A stretch of 64,000 nt of DNA from Microbacterium dauci (GCF_030065535.1 NZ_JASJND010000001.1:496001-560000), one strand, 5' to 3'; positions 8,316-17,223 are shown, counted from the stretch's first letter. Program-made: numbers and translations. The notes: generated by a model not told the origin, from the letters alone.

Positions 8316-9919
8316 CACTGGTACTCCTCGAGCTTCTTGGTCTGACGGAACGCGACGGCCGAGACGACACCGACGACGATGAACACGAGGATCGACAGCG
8401 CGCTCGCGAGGCCGTAGTCGGCGGCGCCGCCCGAGACGCCCGAGATGTCGTAGATCGCCGAGATGAGGATGTCGGTGTAGCCGAGCGCGTACGGGGCGCC
8501 GGGGATGGCTGGACCGCCGTTGTTGAACATGTAGATGATCGTGAAGTTGTTGAAGCTGAACGCGAACGACGAGATCAGTAGCGGCGCCGTCGACACGAGC
8601 ACGAGCGGCAGGATGATCGCGCGGAGCTGCCGGAACCTGCCCGCACCGTCGATGGATGCCGCCTCGAGGGCGTCCTGCGGCAGCGCCTGCAGCGCGCCCG
8701 TGCACACCAGGAAGTAGTACGGGTAGGTGAGCCACACGTTCACGAAGAGCACCGCGCCGCGGGCGAGCCACGGATCACCGAGCCAGTCGATGTTCGCGCC
8801 GCCGAAGAAGAGCTCGTTGATGACGCCGAACTCGGCGTTGAACATGCCGCGGAACAGCAGGGCGGACATGAACGCCGGGAACGCGTACGGAAGGATGAAC
8901 AGCGTTCGCAGGATCTTCCGTCCGCGCACACGCGGGTCGTTGAAGATGAGTGCGAACAGGAGTCCCATCGCGAACGGGATCGCGACCGAGAGGAACGCCC
9001 ACACGAACGTCCAGCCGCCGACGAGCGCGAGCGGCTCGATGATGTCGGGGTTCGTGAAGAGCTCGATGAAGTTGTCGAAGCCGACGTGCACCATCCACCC
9101 GGTGGGGAGGGCCGTGCCGTCCTCGGCGACGAAGTTGCCGCCCTCGGTGGCGCTGTAGACGAGACCGGTCGCGCTGTCGCTGATCGTCTGGGATTCGGCA
9201 TCCCACGTCATCGTCGACAGGTACACGGCACCGCTCGATCCGTCGCGGGTGCGAATCGATCCGTCGTTCGGGTCGTCCGAGACCGGCACGCGCAGGTCGA
9301 CGACCTGCTGCTGGAGTGCCTGGTCGCTGATGATCGTGTTGCGCGGGACGACGTTCCAGCCGTCGACAGCGGTCGGTGCACCGGATGCCGGTGCGGCGCC
9401 GGCCGCACTGAGCGGCTCGTCGGCGGTGCCGGCCTGGACCTCGCCGTCGATGACGACCGCGAAGCCGAGCTCGCCGCCGCGCTCGACCACTGTGAGGGGG
9501 AGAGTCGGCGCGCCCTCGGCACGGCGCTCGCCCTGCGCGAGTGCCGCCTCGACGGCCTGCTCCTGCGAGCCGACGTGCCCGGCGCCGTAGTTCGTGAAGG
9601 CGATGTAGCCCGTGTACAGGAAGATGAACACCTGGAACACGAGCAGGAACGACAGGCCCGGCAGCAGGTACTTCAGCGGCAGGGCCTTCTTCGTGAAGTA
9701 CACGATGTCGGCCGCGACCAGCAGCACGATCGCGATGCCCGCGACGAGCCACGACTCCGCCTGGAAGGCGGAGATGATCGCCATCAGGCCGACGGCGTTG
9801 ACGACTGCCATCAGGGCGAGCTTCACGAGGAAGCCCCAGCCGGGTCCAGACCACCGACGCCCGTGCGGTTCAGCAGGGGGCGGGGCCGTCTCGGCGAGCG
9901 TGCTCGGCGTGGCCGTCAT
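8315..9919 (-). CDS. Carbohydrate ABC transporter permease (MalF-like)
   Basis: The 534-residue protein has MalF architecture: N-terminal helices, a large extracytoplasmic insertion at about residues 110-260, then the permease core with an EAA loop (DALEAASIDGAGRFRQLRAIILPL). The long insertion and size resemble maltose/galactan-type transporters and distinguish it from the short permeases of most sugar ABC systems. A good AGAAGGA ribosome site precedes ATG 9919. It is separated from the binding-protein gene by 80 bp holding a strong hairpin and overlaps the MalG-like gene by 1 nt. Confidence 0.93.
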   Translation of the reverse strand: MTATPSTLAETAPPPAEPHGRRWSGPGWGFLVKLALMAVVNAVGLMAIISAFQAESWLVAGIAIVLLVAADIVYFTKKALPLKYLLPGLSFLLVFQVFIFLYTGYIAFTNYGAGHVGSQEQAVEAALAQGERRAEGAPTLPLTVVERGGELGFAVVIDGEVQAGTADEPLSAAGAAPASGAPTAVDGWNVVPRNTIISDQALQQQVVDLRVPVSDDPNDGSIRTRDGSSGAVYLSTMTWDAESQTISDSATGLVYSATEGGNFVAEDGTALPTGWMVHVGFDNFIELFTNPDIIEPLALVGGWTFVWAFLSVAIPFAMGLLFALIFNDPRVRGRKILRTLFILPYAFPAFMSALLFRGMFNAEFGVINELFFGGANIDWLGDPWLARGAVLFVNVWLTYPYYFLVCTGALQALPQDALEAASIDGAGRFRQLRAIILPLVLVSTAPLLISSFAFSFNNFTIIYMFNNGGPAIPGAPYALGYTDILISAIYDISGVSGGAADYGLASALSILVFIVVGVVSAVAFRQTKKLEEYQ

Positions 9920-9958
9920 GCGCGTGTCCTTCTCGAGAAGTGTGTTGAGGAAGTGGTC

Positions 9959-9993
9959 CCCGGGCGCGGGGATGGTCTCACCCCGCGCCCGGG
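9959..9993. other. Intercistronic hairpin between binding-protein and permease genes
   Basis: CCCGGGCGCGGGG (9959-9971) pairs perfectly with 9981-9993 around a 9-nt loop. It sits between the binding-protein stop and the permease start and has no T run. The usual role of such hairpins in sugar ABC operons is to stabilise the upstream message or attenuate, so that far more binding protein than permease is made. Confidence 0.75.
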
Positions 9994-9999
9994 AGTCGG

Positions 10000-11241
10000 T
10001 CAGCCGATGGTGCCTTCGAGGTCGGTCACCATCTGCTCCCAGGTGCTGGCCGCGTCAGCGCCCTTGATGATCTGCACCTGTGCGGCGTTCCAGAGGTCCC
10101 ACACGGCGCCCATCTCGGGGATGTTCGGCATGGGGACGCCGTTCTGCGACGACGCGACGAAGCCGGCGATGATCGGGTCGGACGAGACCTCTTCGGCGAG
10201 GTCCGACCATGCGGGGATGCGCGGGTCGGCCTCGTACAGCGCCTTCTGCGCGTCGTAGGTCGCGAGGTACTTCGTCAGGAACTCCTGCGCGACGAGCGCG
10301 TTCTCGCTCTGCGCGCTGACGTAGAAGCCCTGCACGCCGACGAACGGCGACGCGGTCTCGCCACCGGCGGTGGGGATCGGGCTCACCTTGACGGGCACGT
10401 CCTGCGCGGTCAGCGCCTCGATCGCCCACGGGCCCTGCACGGTGTACGCGGCCTTGCCGGCGGCGAACAGCTCGTTGTTGGTGTCGTAGTCGATCGTGGT
10501 CGAGATGTTGCCGGTGCCCTTCTCGCCGTGCTCGCCGAGCCACTCGGCGAAGGCTGCACCGGCGTCGCCGCCCATGCCGACCTCGGCGGTGTACGAGCCG
10601 CTGTCGTCCTGGACAAACACGGGGGCCCCGAACGAGGTCTGGAAGCCGTACATCGTGTAGGCGTCACCGGTCTGACCGGCGGTGTTGATGACGACGGCGC
10701 GCTCGGCGCCGGCCTCGTCGGCCGCTGCCACCATGTCGTCCCACGTCGCGGGCGCCTCTTCACCGACGAGGTCGGTGTTCTGGACGAGTGCGATCGTCTC
10801 GAGCGAGTAGGGGAGGGCGTACATCTGGCCGTCGTAGGTGAACGCGTCGAGCGAGACCTGCTCGAAGTTCGACGAAGCCTCGCCGATGTCGATCGTCGAG
10901 ACGACACCGGCCTGCACGAGGCTGCCGAGCCAGTCGTGCGCGCCGATCGTGATGTCGGGGCCTTCGCCGGTCGGCACCTGGTTGGTGAAGTCGTTGCGGA
11001 TGTCCTCGAAGTTCTTCTGGACGATCTCGATCGCGCCGCCGGTCTCCTCCTCGAAGGTCGCCGCGGCGGCCTCGATGGCGGGGAGACGGTTCTCGTCGGC
11101 CCAGACGGTGAGGGTGACCCCGCTGGCGTCGATCGGACCGGCGTCGGTCTCCTCGGGTGCTGCGGGGGTGCTGCTGGCGCAACCGGCCAGCAGGATGGAT
11201 CCGGCCGCGAGTGCAGCGACGCCGATGCCCATCTTGCGCAT
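10000..11241 (-). CDS. Sugar-binding lipoprotein of ABC transporter (MalE-like)
   Basis: The 413-residue protein starts with a lipoprotein signal ending in the lipobox LLAGC (C21) and continues as a solute-binding protein of the extracellular family 1 type. Motifs such as LTVWADENRLPAIEAAAATF, the aromatic-rich middle region and a C-terminal ATYDAQKALYEADPRIPAW stretch match maltose/galactan binding proteins. ATG 11241 is chosen because GGAAGGA lies at ideal spacing and because the signal peptide starts there; the frame remains open upstream without meaning. It lies between the beta-galactosidase and permease genes, so the ligand is probably a beta-galactoside. Confidence 0.94.
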   Translation of the reverse strand: MRKMGIGVAALAAGSILLAGCASSTPAAPEETDAGPIDASGVTLTVWADENRLPAIEAAAATFEEETGGAIEIVQKNFEDIRNDFTNQVPTGEGPDITIGAHDWLGSLVQAGVVSTIDIGEASSNFEQVSLDAFTYDGQMYALPYSLETIALVQNTDLVGEEAPATWDDMVAAADEAGAERAVVINTAGQTGDAYTMYGFQTSFGAPVFVQDDSGSYTAEVGMGGDAGAAFAEWLGEHGEKGTGNISTTIDYDTNNELFAAGKAAYTVQGPWAIEALTAQDVPVKVSPIPTAGGETASPFVGVQGFYVSAQSENALVAQEFLTKYLATYDAQKALYEADPRIPAWSDLAEEVSSDPIIAGFVASSQNGVPMPNIPEMGAVWDLWNAAQVQIIKGADAASTWEQMVTDLEGTIG

Positions 11242-11344
11242 GGATTGTTCCTTCCGGATGTGGTCTTCCGGCGTGGCCTCGTCTGAGGTCGCGCCGTTAC
11301 GACCGGTGTTGCGCCGCGACCGGATGGTCACGGCGGTGTCTCTC

Positions 11345-13354
11345 TCAGTGCGGGTGATGCGCTTCCTTGACGACGGCAACGTCGCCGCCTGCCACCACCA
11401 TGGTCCCCCGGATCTCTTCCTGTGTCAGCAGGTCGGTTCCGGTGGTCTCGTAGGGCGCCGCGTCGGCGCCGTGGTTGATGACGACGACGTAGTCCGCGTC
11501 GTCACCGCGTCGGCGGATCGTCTCGACACCGGCCGGCGTCCCCGAGGGGACGATGCCGGCGTCGGCGTAGACCGCCGTCATGATCTGCTGGAGCCCGGCG
11601 GCGTCGGGGCGGGTGCTGACGTACCAGGCGGCGCCGTCGCCGAGCGCGTTGCGCGTCACGGCGGGCTTCCCGTCGCCGGGGCCGCCGTCGTAGGTCGCAC
11701 GGACCTCGGCCGTCGTGACCACGAGGTCTTCCGCCCAGACGTCGACCGTGAGGGTGGTGTCACCGAAGCGGATGCCGGCGGTCTCGCCCTCACGCATCGG
11801 CAGGTGCTCCTCGACCCAGGCGCCGAGCGCCTCGGCGAGGGGTGCGCCGAAGCCGCCCGCGTGGACGGCGTCGTGCTCGTCGACGACGGCCGAGAAGAAC
11901 GACACGACGAGCGTGCCGCCGCCGCGGACGTAGGCCGTGAGGTTCGCGGCATCCGCCTGCGTCAGCAGGTACTGGGCGGGCGCCACGACGAGCTTGTACG
12001 CGGAGAGGTCGTGCCCGGGGAGCGCGAAGTCGACCGTGATGTCGTCGCGCCAGAGACGCTCGTAGTACGCGCGGATCCGCTCGGCGTGGGTGACGTCCTC
12101 GGACGGGCGCCACTCGAGGTCCTGCGCCCAGAATGACTCGAAGTCCCAGAGCACCGCGACGTCGGCCTGCACGCGCGAGCCCTGCAGCTCGCCGAGTGCT
12201 CCGAGCTTCGCGCCGAGGTCGACGACCTCGCGGAAGACGCGGGAGTCGGCGCCCGCGTGGGGAAGCATCGCGGAGTGGAACTTCTCGGCACCGGAACGCC
12301 CTGCGCGCCACTGGAAGAAGAGGATGCCGTCGGCGCCGCGGCCGAGGTGGCTGAGGGAGTTGCGTGCCATCTCGCCGGGGCGCTTGGCGACGTTGCGGGG
12401 CTGCCAGTTGACGGCAGAGGTGGAGTGCTCCATGAGGATCCACGGCTTGCCGCCGCCCACCGAGCGGGTCAGGTCGGCCGCGATCGCGAGGCCGATCTCG
12501 CCCTCGGGGTCGGCCGCCCATAGGTAGTGGTCGTCCGAGACGATGTCGACCTCCTGCGCCCAGGCCCAGAGGTCGCAGCCCCAGTGCTGGTTCGCCATGA
12601 AGTTCGTCGTCACGGGCAGGTCGCTGTGGGCGCGGATCGCGTCGCGCTCGGTGATGAAGCATGCGCGCAGCTGGTGGTCGGTGAAGCGTGCGAAGTCGAG
12701 CTTCTGCGCAGGGTTGATCGTCGAGGGGGCTGCGGCGGGTGCGCCGACGTGCGCCCACTCTTCGTAGTGCTGGCCCCAGAACGCGGTGCCCCACGCGGCG
12801 TTGAGGCCGTCGATCGTGCCGTACTTCTCCTGCAGCCACTCGCGCCATGCGGCGATGGCGGCCGGGGAGTAGTCCTCGCCGACGGGGACGCCGTACTCGT
12901 TGTGGATGTGCCAGAGCGCGACGGCCGGGTGGTTGCCGTAGCGTTCGGCGAGGGCGCCGGCGATGCGGGCGATCGCGGTGCGGTAGGCGGGCGCGGAGTG
13001 CGAGACCATGCCGCGCGCACCGAACCCGAGTGCGACGCCGTCCTTCGTGACCGCGCGGGCCTCGGGGTAGTTCGCGAAGAACCAGGCCGGTGGAGAGGCG
13101 GTGGGGGTGCCGAGGTCGACGGCGATGCCGTTCGTGTGCAGCAGCTCGATGATCTCGTCGAGCCACGTGAAGTCGAACTCGCCTTCGCGGCGTTCGATGA
13201 GCCCCCACGAGAAGATGCCGATGCTGACCATCGTGACGCCTGCCTCGCGCATGAGGCGCACGTCTTCGTCCCACACCTCGCGCGGCCACTGCTCTGGGTT
13301 GTAATCGCCGCCGTAGGCGATGCCTTCCAGTCGTGGCCACACCGTGGTCGTCAT
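11345..13354 (-). CDS. Beta-galactosidase, glycoside hydrolase family 42
   Basis: The 669-residue enzyme hydrolyses terminal beta-galactosides and is probably cytoplasmic, since no signal peptide is visible. The acid/base glutamate is in HIHNEYG (E153) and the nucleophile in ILMEHST (E309). The N-terminal motif GIAYGGDYNPEQWP is typical of actinobacterial GH42 enzymes acting on galacto-oligosaccharides. A start at ATG 13354 is favoured by GAGGACGG upstream; an ATG at 13372 is possible. It is first in the minus-strand transport operon, divergent from the LacI gene, with an operator in its leader. With the GH53 galactanase at 48.6 kb it would complete breakdown of galactan. Confidence 0.96.
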   Translation of the reverse strand: MTTTVWPRLEGIAYGGDYNPEQWPREVWDEDVRLMREAGVTMVSIGIFSWGLIERREGEFDFTWLDEIIELLHTNGIAVDLGTPTASPPAWFFANYPEARAVTKDGVALGFGARGMVSHSAPAYRTAIARIAGALAERYGNHPAVALWHIHNEYGVPVGEDYSPAAIAAWREWLQEKYGTIDGLNAAWGTAFWGQHYEEWAHVGAPAAAPSTINPAQKLDFARFTDHQLRACFITERDAIRAHSDLPVTTNFMANQHWGCDLWAWAQEVDIVSDDHYLWAADPEGEIGLAIAADLTRSVGGGKPWILMEHSTSAVNWQPRNVAKRPGEMARNSLSHLGRGADGILFFQWRAGRSGAEKFHSAMLPHAGADSRVFREVVDLGAKLGALGELQGSRVQADVAVLWDFESFWAQDLEWRPSEDVTHAERIRAYYERLWRDDITVDFALPGHDLSAYKLVVAPAQYLLTQADAANLTAYVRGGGTLVVSFFSAVVDEHDAVHAGGFGAPLAEALGAWVEEHLPMREGETAGIRFGDTTLTVDVWAEDLVVTTAEVRATYDGGPGDGKPAVTRNALGDGAAWYVSTRPDAAGLQQIMTAVYADAGIVPSGTPAGVETIRRRGDDADYVVVINHGADAAPYETTGTDLLTQEEIRGTMVVAGGDVAVVKEAHHPH

Positions 13355-13422
13355 GCGTCGAGCCGTCCTCATTGATCGAGCGGAGCTCCGGTCGCGTCGT
13401 CACGTGCGGGACTGTGACGTGG

Positions 13423-13438
13423 CTGTGACCGGTAACAG
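13423..13438. promoter_or_regulatory. LacI-type operator O1 (beta-galactosidase side)
   Basis: CTGTGACCGGTAACAG is a 16-bp near-palindrome with the central CCGG typical of LacI-family sites. It is followed by GTTCG exactly as in the copy before the GH53 gene at 48508. A further half-site, CTGTGACG, lies at 13412. Confidence 0.8.
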
Positions 13439-13448
13439 GTTCGCAAGG

Positions 13449-13454
13449 AGTCTA
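13449..13454 (-). promoter_or_regulatory. Possible -10 box (TAGACT) for the beta-galactosidase operon
   Basis: TAGACT on the minus strand would start transcription just before operator O1, so a bound repressor would block elongation. No convincing -35 hexamer is visible, so this is tentative. Confidence 0.35.
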
Positions 13455-13492
13455 TGTCGACTGGATGCCACATTTCTCTCGTCGTTACCGAA

Positions 13493-13508
13493 CTGTGACC
13501 GGTCACAG
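13493..13508. promoter_or_regulatory. LacI-type operator O2 (regulator side)
   Basis: CTGTGACCGGTCACAG is a perfect 16-bp palindrome. It covers the expected -35 region of the lacI gene, which fits autoregulation. Confidence 0.85.
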
Positions 13509-13525
13509 GATGGGCGTGGCAGGTA

Positions 13526-13531
13526 TAGAGT
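13526..13531 (+). promoter_or_regulatory. Leaderless -10 box (TAGAGT) of the LacI gene
   Basis: TAGAGT lies 6 nt before GTG 13538, the spacing of the other leaderless genes in this window. The -35 position falls inside operator O2. Confidence 0.6.
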
Positions 13532-13537
13532 CGGCGC

Positions 13538-14551
13538 GTGGTGCTCCCTTCCGACCGTCGGCGGCCGACCATCCGCGACGTCGCGGACGTGGCCGGTGTC
13601 TCGCATGGGACCGTGTCGCGCGTGATCAACGGCGGCAAGTGGGTGTCGGAGGATGCCCGCGCCGCTGTCGAGGATGCGATCAAGACGACGGGGTACACCG
13701 TCAGTCATGCCGCGCGAAGCCTCGCGACAGGACGGGCCGGTTCGGTCGCGTTCCTGCTGACCGAACCGCAGCATCTGCTATTCGCCGACCCGACGTTCGC
13801 GTTGCTCCTCCGCGGCGCGACCGAGGCGCTCGCGCAGCGCGACATGACGCTCGTGCTGCTCATCGCGGAGGACCCGTCGCAGTACGCGAACATCGAACGG
13901 TATGTGCGGGCCGGGCACGTCGACGGCGTGCTGCTGGTCTCGTCGCACGAGTCGAACCCCCTGCTCGCGTCGCTAACGGCGGCCGGAGTGCCGACGGTGT
14001 GCAGTGGTGTGCCGCTGGGTGACCGCGCCCACGTGCCGACGGTGTCGGTGGACGAAGAGGCGTCGGCGCGGGCGATGACCCGGTACCTGCTCGACCGCGG
14101 GTTCGAGCGGATCGCGGTGATCACGGGTCCGAATGACACCCCGGGTGGTCGGTTCCGGTTGGTCGGGTTCCGCGACGAGATGGGTGACCGGTTCGACCCG
14201 GCGTTGGTCGAGCAGGACGTCTACTCGAGCGACGCCGGCGCCGCGGCGATGACTCGGTTGCTGGAGCGCGCGCCCGACATCGACGCGGTGTTCGCGGCAT
14301 CCGATGTCATGGCCGTCGGCGCGATCGCCGCCCTCCGCAAGGCGGGCAGGCGCGTGCCCGAGGATGTCGCCGTCGCGGGCTTCGACGATTCGGGGCTCGC
14401 CGCGACAGCCGACCCGCCGCTCACGACGATGCGTCAGCCGTGGGCAGAGATCTCGAGCCGCATGGTCGAGATCCTTCTCGACTCGATCGCCGGCATCGAG
14501 CGCGACCCCGTGATGCTTCCGACGACGCTCGTCATCCGCGACAGCGCCTGA
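13538..14551 (+). CDS. LacI-family repressor of the galactoside/galactan genes
   Basis: The 337-residue protein has an N-terminal LacI helix-turn-helix (IRDVADVAGVSHGTVSRVIN, residues 11-30), a hinge helix (SHAARSLATGR) and a periplasmic-binding-protein-like sugar domain ending in the usual TTLVIRDSA. It is divergent from the GH42/ABC operon, and two copies of CTGTGACCGGTMACAG lie between them. I infer that it represses both directions and the GH53 gene at 48.6 kb, with a galactose-containing oligosaccharide as inducer. The start is GTG 13538, preceded by a leaderless -10 box. Confidence 0.93.
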   Translation: MVLPSDRRRPTIRDVADVAGVSHGTVSRVINGGKWVSEDARAAVEDAIKTTGYTVSHAARSLATGRAGSVAFLLTEPQHLLFADPTFALLLRGATEALAQRDMTLVLLIAEDPSQYANIERYVRAGHVDGVLLVSSHESNPLLASLTAAGVPTVCSGVPLGDRAHVPTVSVDEEASARAMTRYLLDRGFERIAVITGPNDTPGGRFRLVGFRDEMGDRFDPALVEQDVYSSDAGAAAMTRLLERAPDIDAVFAASDVMAVGAIAALRKAGRRVPEDVAVAGFDDSGLAATADPPLTTMRQPWAEISSRMVEILLDSIAGIERDPVMLPTTLVIRDSA

Positions 14552-14623
14552 GCATCCGCGCTCGACGGGCCCTTCGGCGAACCGCAGGCAAGTGACTTCG
14601 TCAGCCCATGCTCGCGACCTTCA

Positions 14624-15073
14624 GACCCTTCGATTTTCGTCATGTGACTTCCGGCTCACATTGGGAGTTGGAGTCCCGACCGAGCGCTTCCCTCCCTCAG
14701 AATGAGGCCGAGGGGCGGCTCACTCCGCTCGTGTGAGCCGGAAGTCACGCGCCCTTCCCGAGGCTTCTGTGTGAGCCGGGAGTCACACACCGTCCCCCCC
14801 GGCCCCTGTGTGAGCGGGAAGTCACGCGCCCTTCCCGAGGCTCCTGTGTGAGCAGGAAGTCACGCGCCTTTCCCGAGGCTCCTGTGTGAGCGGGAAGTCA
14901 CGCGCCTTTCCCGAGGCTCCTGTGTGAGCGGGGAGTCACGCGCCCTTCCCGAGGCTTCTGTGTGAGCCGGGAGTCACACACCGTCCCCCCGGCTCCTGTG
15001 TGAGCGGGAAGTCACGCGCCGCGCTCCCGGGACTGTGTGAGCTGGAAGTCACATGACGATTTCGGAAGGGTGC
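14624..15073. repeat. Repeat element bounded by inverted terminal copies
   Basis: The 597-bp stretch between the LacI and ArsR-type genes holds no convincing gene. Its core begins at 14637-14660 and ends at 15036-15059 with a 24-bp sequence in inverted orientation (core CATGTGACTTCC / GGAAGTCACATG, one mismatch). Similarity continues outward through ACCCTTC on both sides, giving imperfect terminal inverted repeats of about 36 bp. A solitary copy of the same 24-mer lies at 32396-32419. This looks like a small dispersed or mobilisable repeat, not a gene. Confidence 0.8.
14731..15059 (+). repeat. Tandem array of nine 38-bp repeats
   Basis: Units start with GTGTGAGC at 14731, 14769, 14808, 14846, 14884, 14922, 14960, 14998 and 15035, a period of 38 bp (37-39). 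Two classes occur: most units read GTGTGAGCnGGAAGTCACG then CGCCYTTCCCGAGGCTYCT, while units 2 and 7 carry GGGAGTCACACACCGTCCCC instead. The two variants are five units apart, suggesting a block duplication. There are no unique spacers, so it is not a CRISPR array. Confidence 0.92.
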
Positions 15074-15136
15074 CGAAGCCCGAGCCGCGACGTTCGGGCG
15101 CGACGGCGGGGCCAGAGCGATGTCGGAGGTGCGCCC

Positions 15137-15142
15137 TAGCGT
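15137..15142 (+). promoter_or_regulatory. Leaderless -10 box (TAGCGT)
   Basis: TAGCGT stands 6 nt before ATG 15149 of the ArsR-type gene, and no ribosome-binding site is seen between them. Confidence 0.6.
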
Positions 15143-15148
15143 TCCGGC

Positions 15149-15595
15149 ATGCACCCCTTCGAAGTCATGGCCGAGCCGGTCCGGCGGCGAATCGTCGAGA
15201 TCCTCGCGAGCGGCGAGCACACGGCGGGCGAAGTCGCGGCTGCGATCACCCACGAGTTCCGAATCTCCCGGACGGCGGTCTCCAAGCACGCACGCATCCT
15301 GCGCGATGCCGAATTCATCGACATCAAGGCGGACCTCCAGTGGCGGTGGTACTTCCTGACCGAAGGTGGACTCGAGCTCCTCGAAGCGGAGGTCGCAGAA
15401 CTTCGCCGCCGGATGAGCGGTGGGGTCGGCACCGATCCGTTCGGTCGCGGGCGCCGCGATCCGCTCCACGGATTTCCGCCCGCTCCGCGGAAGGGACCGG
15501 GACGCCCGCCGCGGCGCGGCACCCGCGGTCGGCAGACAACGTCACACGTGGCGTCCCAACCGGACCTCGGTCTCTACCCGGTGCCGCCGCTCTGA
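15149..15595 (+). CDS. ArsR-family winged-helix regulator with disordered C-terminus
   Basis: The first 95 residues form an ArsR-type winged helix: FEVMAEPVRRRIVEILASG, AGEVAAAI, and the recognition helix ISRTAVSKHARIL, then a WRWYFL wing. No metal-binding cysteines are present, so it is not a classical arsenic or metal sensor; such versions often control transport or lipid genes through protein partners. The last 50 residues are rich in Arg, Pro and Gly and probably disordered. It is expressed from a leaderless promoter just after the repeat array and lies upstream of metG. Its targets are not evident. Confidence 0.85.
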   Translation: MHPFEVMAEPVRRRIVEILASGEHTAGEVAAAITHEFRISRTAVSKHARILRDAEFIDIKADLQWRWYFLTEGGLELLEAEVAELRRRMSGGVGTDPFGRGRRDPLHGFPPAPRKGPGRPPRRGTRGRQTTSHVASQPDLGLYPVPPL

Positions 15596-15630
15596 GCCGT
15601 CACACGCGTCAGCGCGGGGCCGGCGCCGCC

Positions 15631-15636
15631 TAGAAT
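15631..15636 (+). promoter_or_regulatory. Leaderless -10 box (TAGAAT) of metG
   Basis: TAGAAT lies 6 nt before GTG 15643. No Shine-Dalgarno sequence is present in the 6-nt gap. Confidence 0.65.
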
Positions 15637-15642
15637 CGTCGG

Positions 15643-17223
15643 GTGACTTCCGGCGGCGACAGCTTTTACATCACCACCCCGATCTACTACCCGAGCGACC
15701 TTCCCCACATCGGTCACGGGTACACGACGGTGGCGGTGGACACGCTCGCGCGCTGGCACCGCCAGGCCGGCGACGACACCTGGATGCTCACCGGCACCGA
15801 CGAGCACGGCCAGAAGATGCTCCGCGCCGCGACCGCCAACGGCGTGACGCCGCAGGAGTGGGTCGACAAGCTCGTCGAAGAGTCCTGGTTCCCGCTGCTG
15901 CGCACCCTCGACGTCGCCAACGACGACTTCATCCGCACGACGCAGGCCCGCCACGAAGAGCGCGTCCAGCAGTTCGTGCAGGCGCTCTTCGACCGTGGCT
16001 ACATCTACGCCGGCGAGTACGAGGCGCTCTATTGCGTCGGCTGCGAGGAGTTCAAGCCCGAGGCCGAAATCGTCGACGGCACCGGTCCGTTCGAAGGCCT
16101 CAAGGTCTGCGCCATCCACTCCAAGCCCCTCGAACTGCTGCAGGAGAAGAACTACTTCTTCAAGCTCAGCGAGTTCCAGGACCGCCTGCTCGCGCTTTAC
16201 AAGACGCAGCCCGACTTCGTCCGACCCGACTCGGCCCGCAACGAGGTCGTCTCGTTCGTGAAGTCGGGGCTCAAAGACCTCTCGATCTCGCGGTCGGCGT
16301 TCGACTGGGGCATCCGCGTGCCGTGGGACGACTCCCACGTCATCTACGTCTGGGTCGACGCGCTGCTCAACTACGCGACCGCCGTCGGCTACGGCACCGA
16401 TCCCGAGCAGTTCGACCGCCGCTGGCCGGCGTACCACGTCGTCGGCAAGGACATCCTCCGCTTCCACGCCGTCATCTGGCCCGCCATGCTGATGGCCGCA
16501 GGCCTCGACGTGCCGCGCGGCATCTTCGCGCACGGCTGGTTGCTCGTCGGCGGCGAGAAGATGTCGAAGTCGAAGCTCACCGGCATCGCGCCGACCGAGA
16601 TCACCGACGTGTTCGGCGCCGACGCGTACCGGTTCTACTTCCTCTCGGCTATCGCCTTCGGCCAGGACGGCTCGTTCTCGTGGGAGGATCTGTCCGCCCG
16701 CTATCAGGCCGAGCTCGCCAACGGTTTCGGCAACCTCGCCTCGCGCACCGTCGCGATGATCGACCGCTACTTCGACGGCGTCGTGCCGGCGGCTGGTGCT
16801 GCCGAAGAGATCGACCTGCGCGTGCAGCGGGTGGTGGCGGATGCCGCGACGAACGCGGATGCCGCGATCGAGCGCTTCCGCCCCGACGAAGCGATCGACG
16901 CGATTTGGACGATCGTCGACGAGCTGAACGGCTACATCACCGAGAACGAGCCCTGGGCGCTCGCGAAGGACGAGGCGAAGCGCGAGCGACTCTCGACGGT
17001 GCTGTACACGGCGGCCGAGGGACTGCGAGCCCTCGCCGTGCTGCTCTCGCCCGTCATGCCGGCTTCGACCGCGAAGCTGTGGGATGCGCTCGGCGCAGAG
17101 CCCGGTCTCGGCGAGCTCACTGCTCAGCCGCTGCGCGCGGCCGGCTCGTGGGGCCAGCTGCCCGCGGGCGCGACCGTCACGCCGCTCACGCCGCTCTTCC
17201 CGCGCGTCGAGCAGCCCGCGTGA
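15643..17223 (+). CDS. metG: Methionine--tRNA ligase
   Basis: The 526-residue class I synthetase charges tRNA-Met and initiator tRNA. The ATP-binding HIGH motif appears as PHIGHG and the KMSKS loop as EKMSKSK; TGTDEHGQK and the WVDALLNY segment are also typical. Length is that of the single-domain form without the C-terminal dimerisation module. The GTG start is leaderless. Its TGA overlaps the GTG of tatD by 4 nt, the classical metG-tatD pairing seen in many actinobacteria. Confidence 0.97.
   Translation: MTSGGDSFYITTPIYYPSDLPHIGHGYTTVAVDTLARWHRQAGDDTWMLTGTDEHGQKMLRAATANGVTPQEWVDKLVEESWFPLLRTLDVANDDFIRTTQARHEERVQQFVQALFDRGYIYAGEYEALYCVGCEEFKPEAEIVDGTGPFEGLKVCAIHSKPLELLQEKNYFFKLSEFQDRLLALYKTQPDFVRPDSARNEVVSFVKSGLKDLSISRSAFDWGIRVPWDDSHVIYVWVDALLNYATAVGYGTDPEQFDRRWPAYHVVGKDILRFHAVIWPAMLMAAGLDVPRGIFAHGWLLVGGEKMSKSKLTGIAPTEITDVFGADAYRFYFLSAIAFGQDGSFSWEDLSARYQAELANGFGNLASRTVAMIDRYFDGVVPAAGAAEEIDLRVQRVVADAATNADAAIERFRPDEAIDAIWTIVDELNGYITENEPWALAKDEAKRERLSTVLYTAAEGLRALAVLLSPVMPASTAKLWDALGAEPGLGELTAQPLRAAGSWGQLPAGATVTPLTPLFPRVEQPA

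Noticed and set aside
11242..11344. A fourth LacI operator before the binding-protein gene
   Set aside because: GACC and GGTC half-sites occur, but the CTGT/ACAG arms are missing.
10000..11379. Longer binding protein starting at 11379
   Set aside because: The lipoprotein signal and ribosome site begin at 11241.
14731..15059. CRISPR array
   Set aside because: Repeats are directly adjacent with no unique spacers and no cas genes are near.
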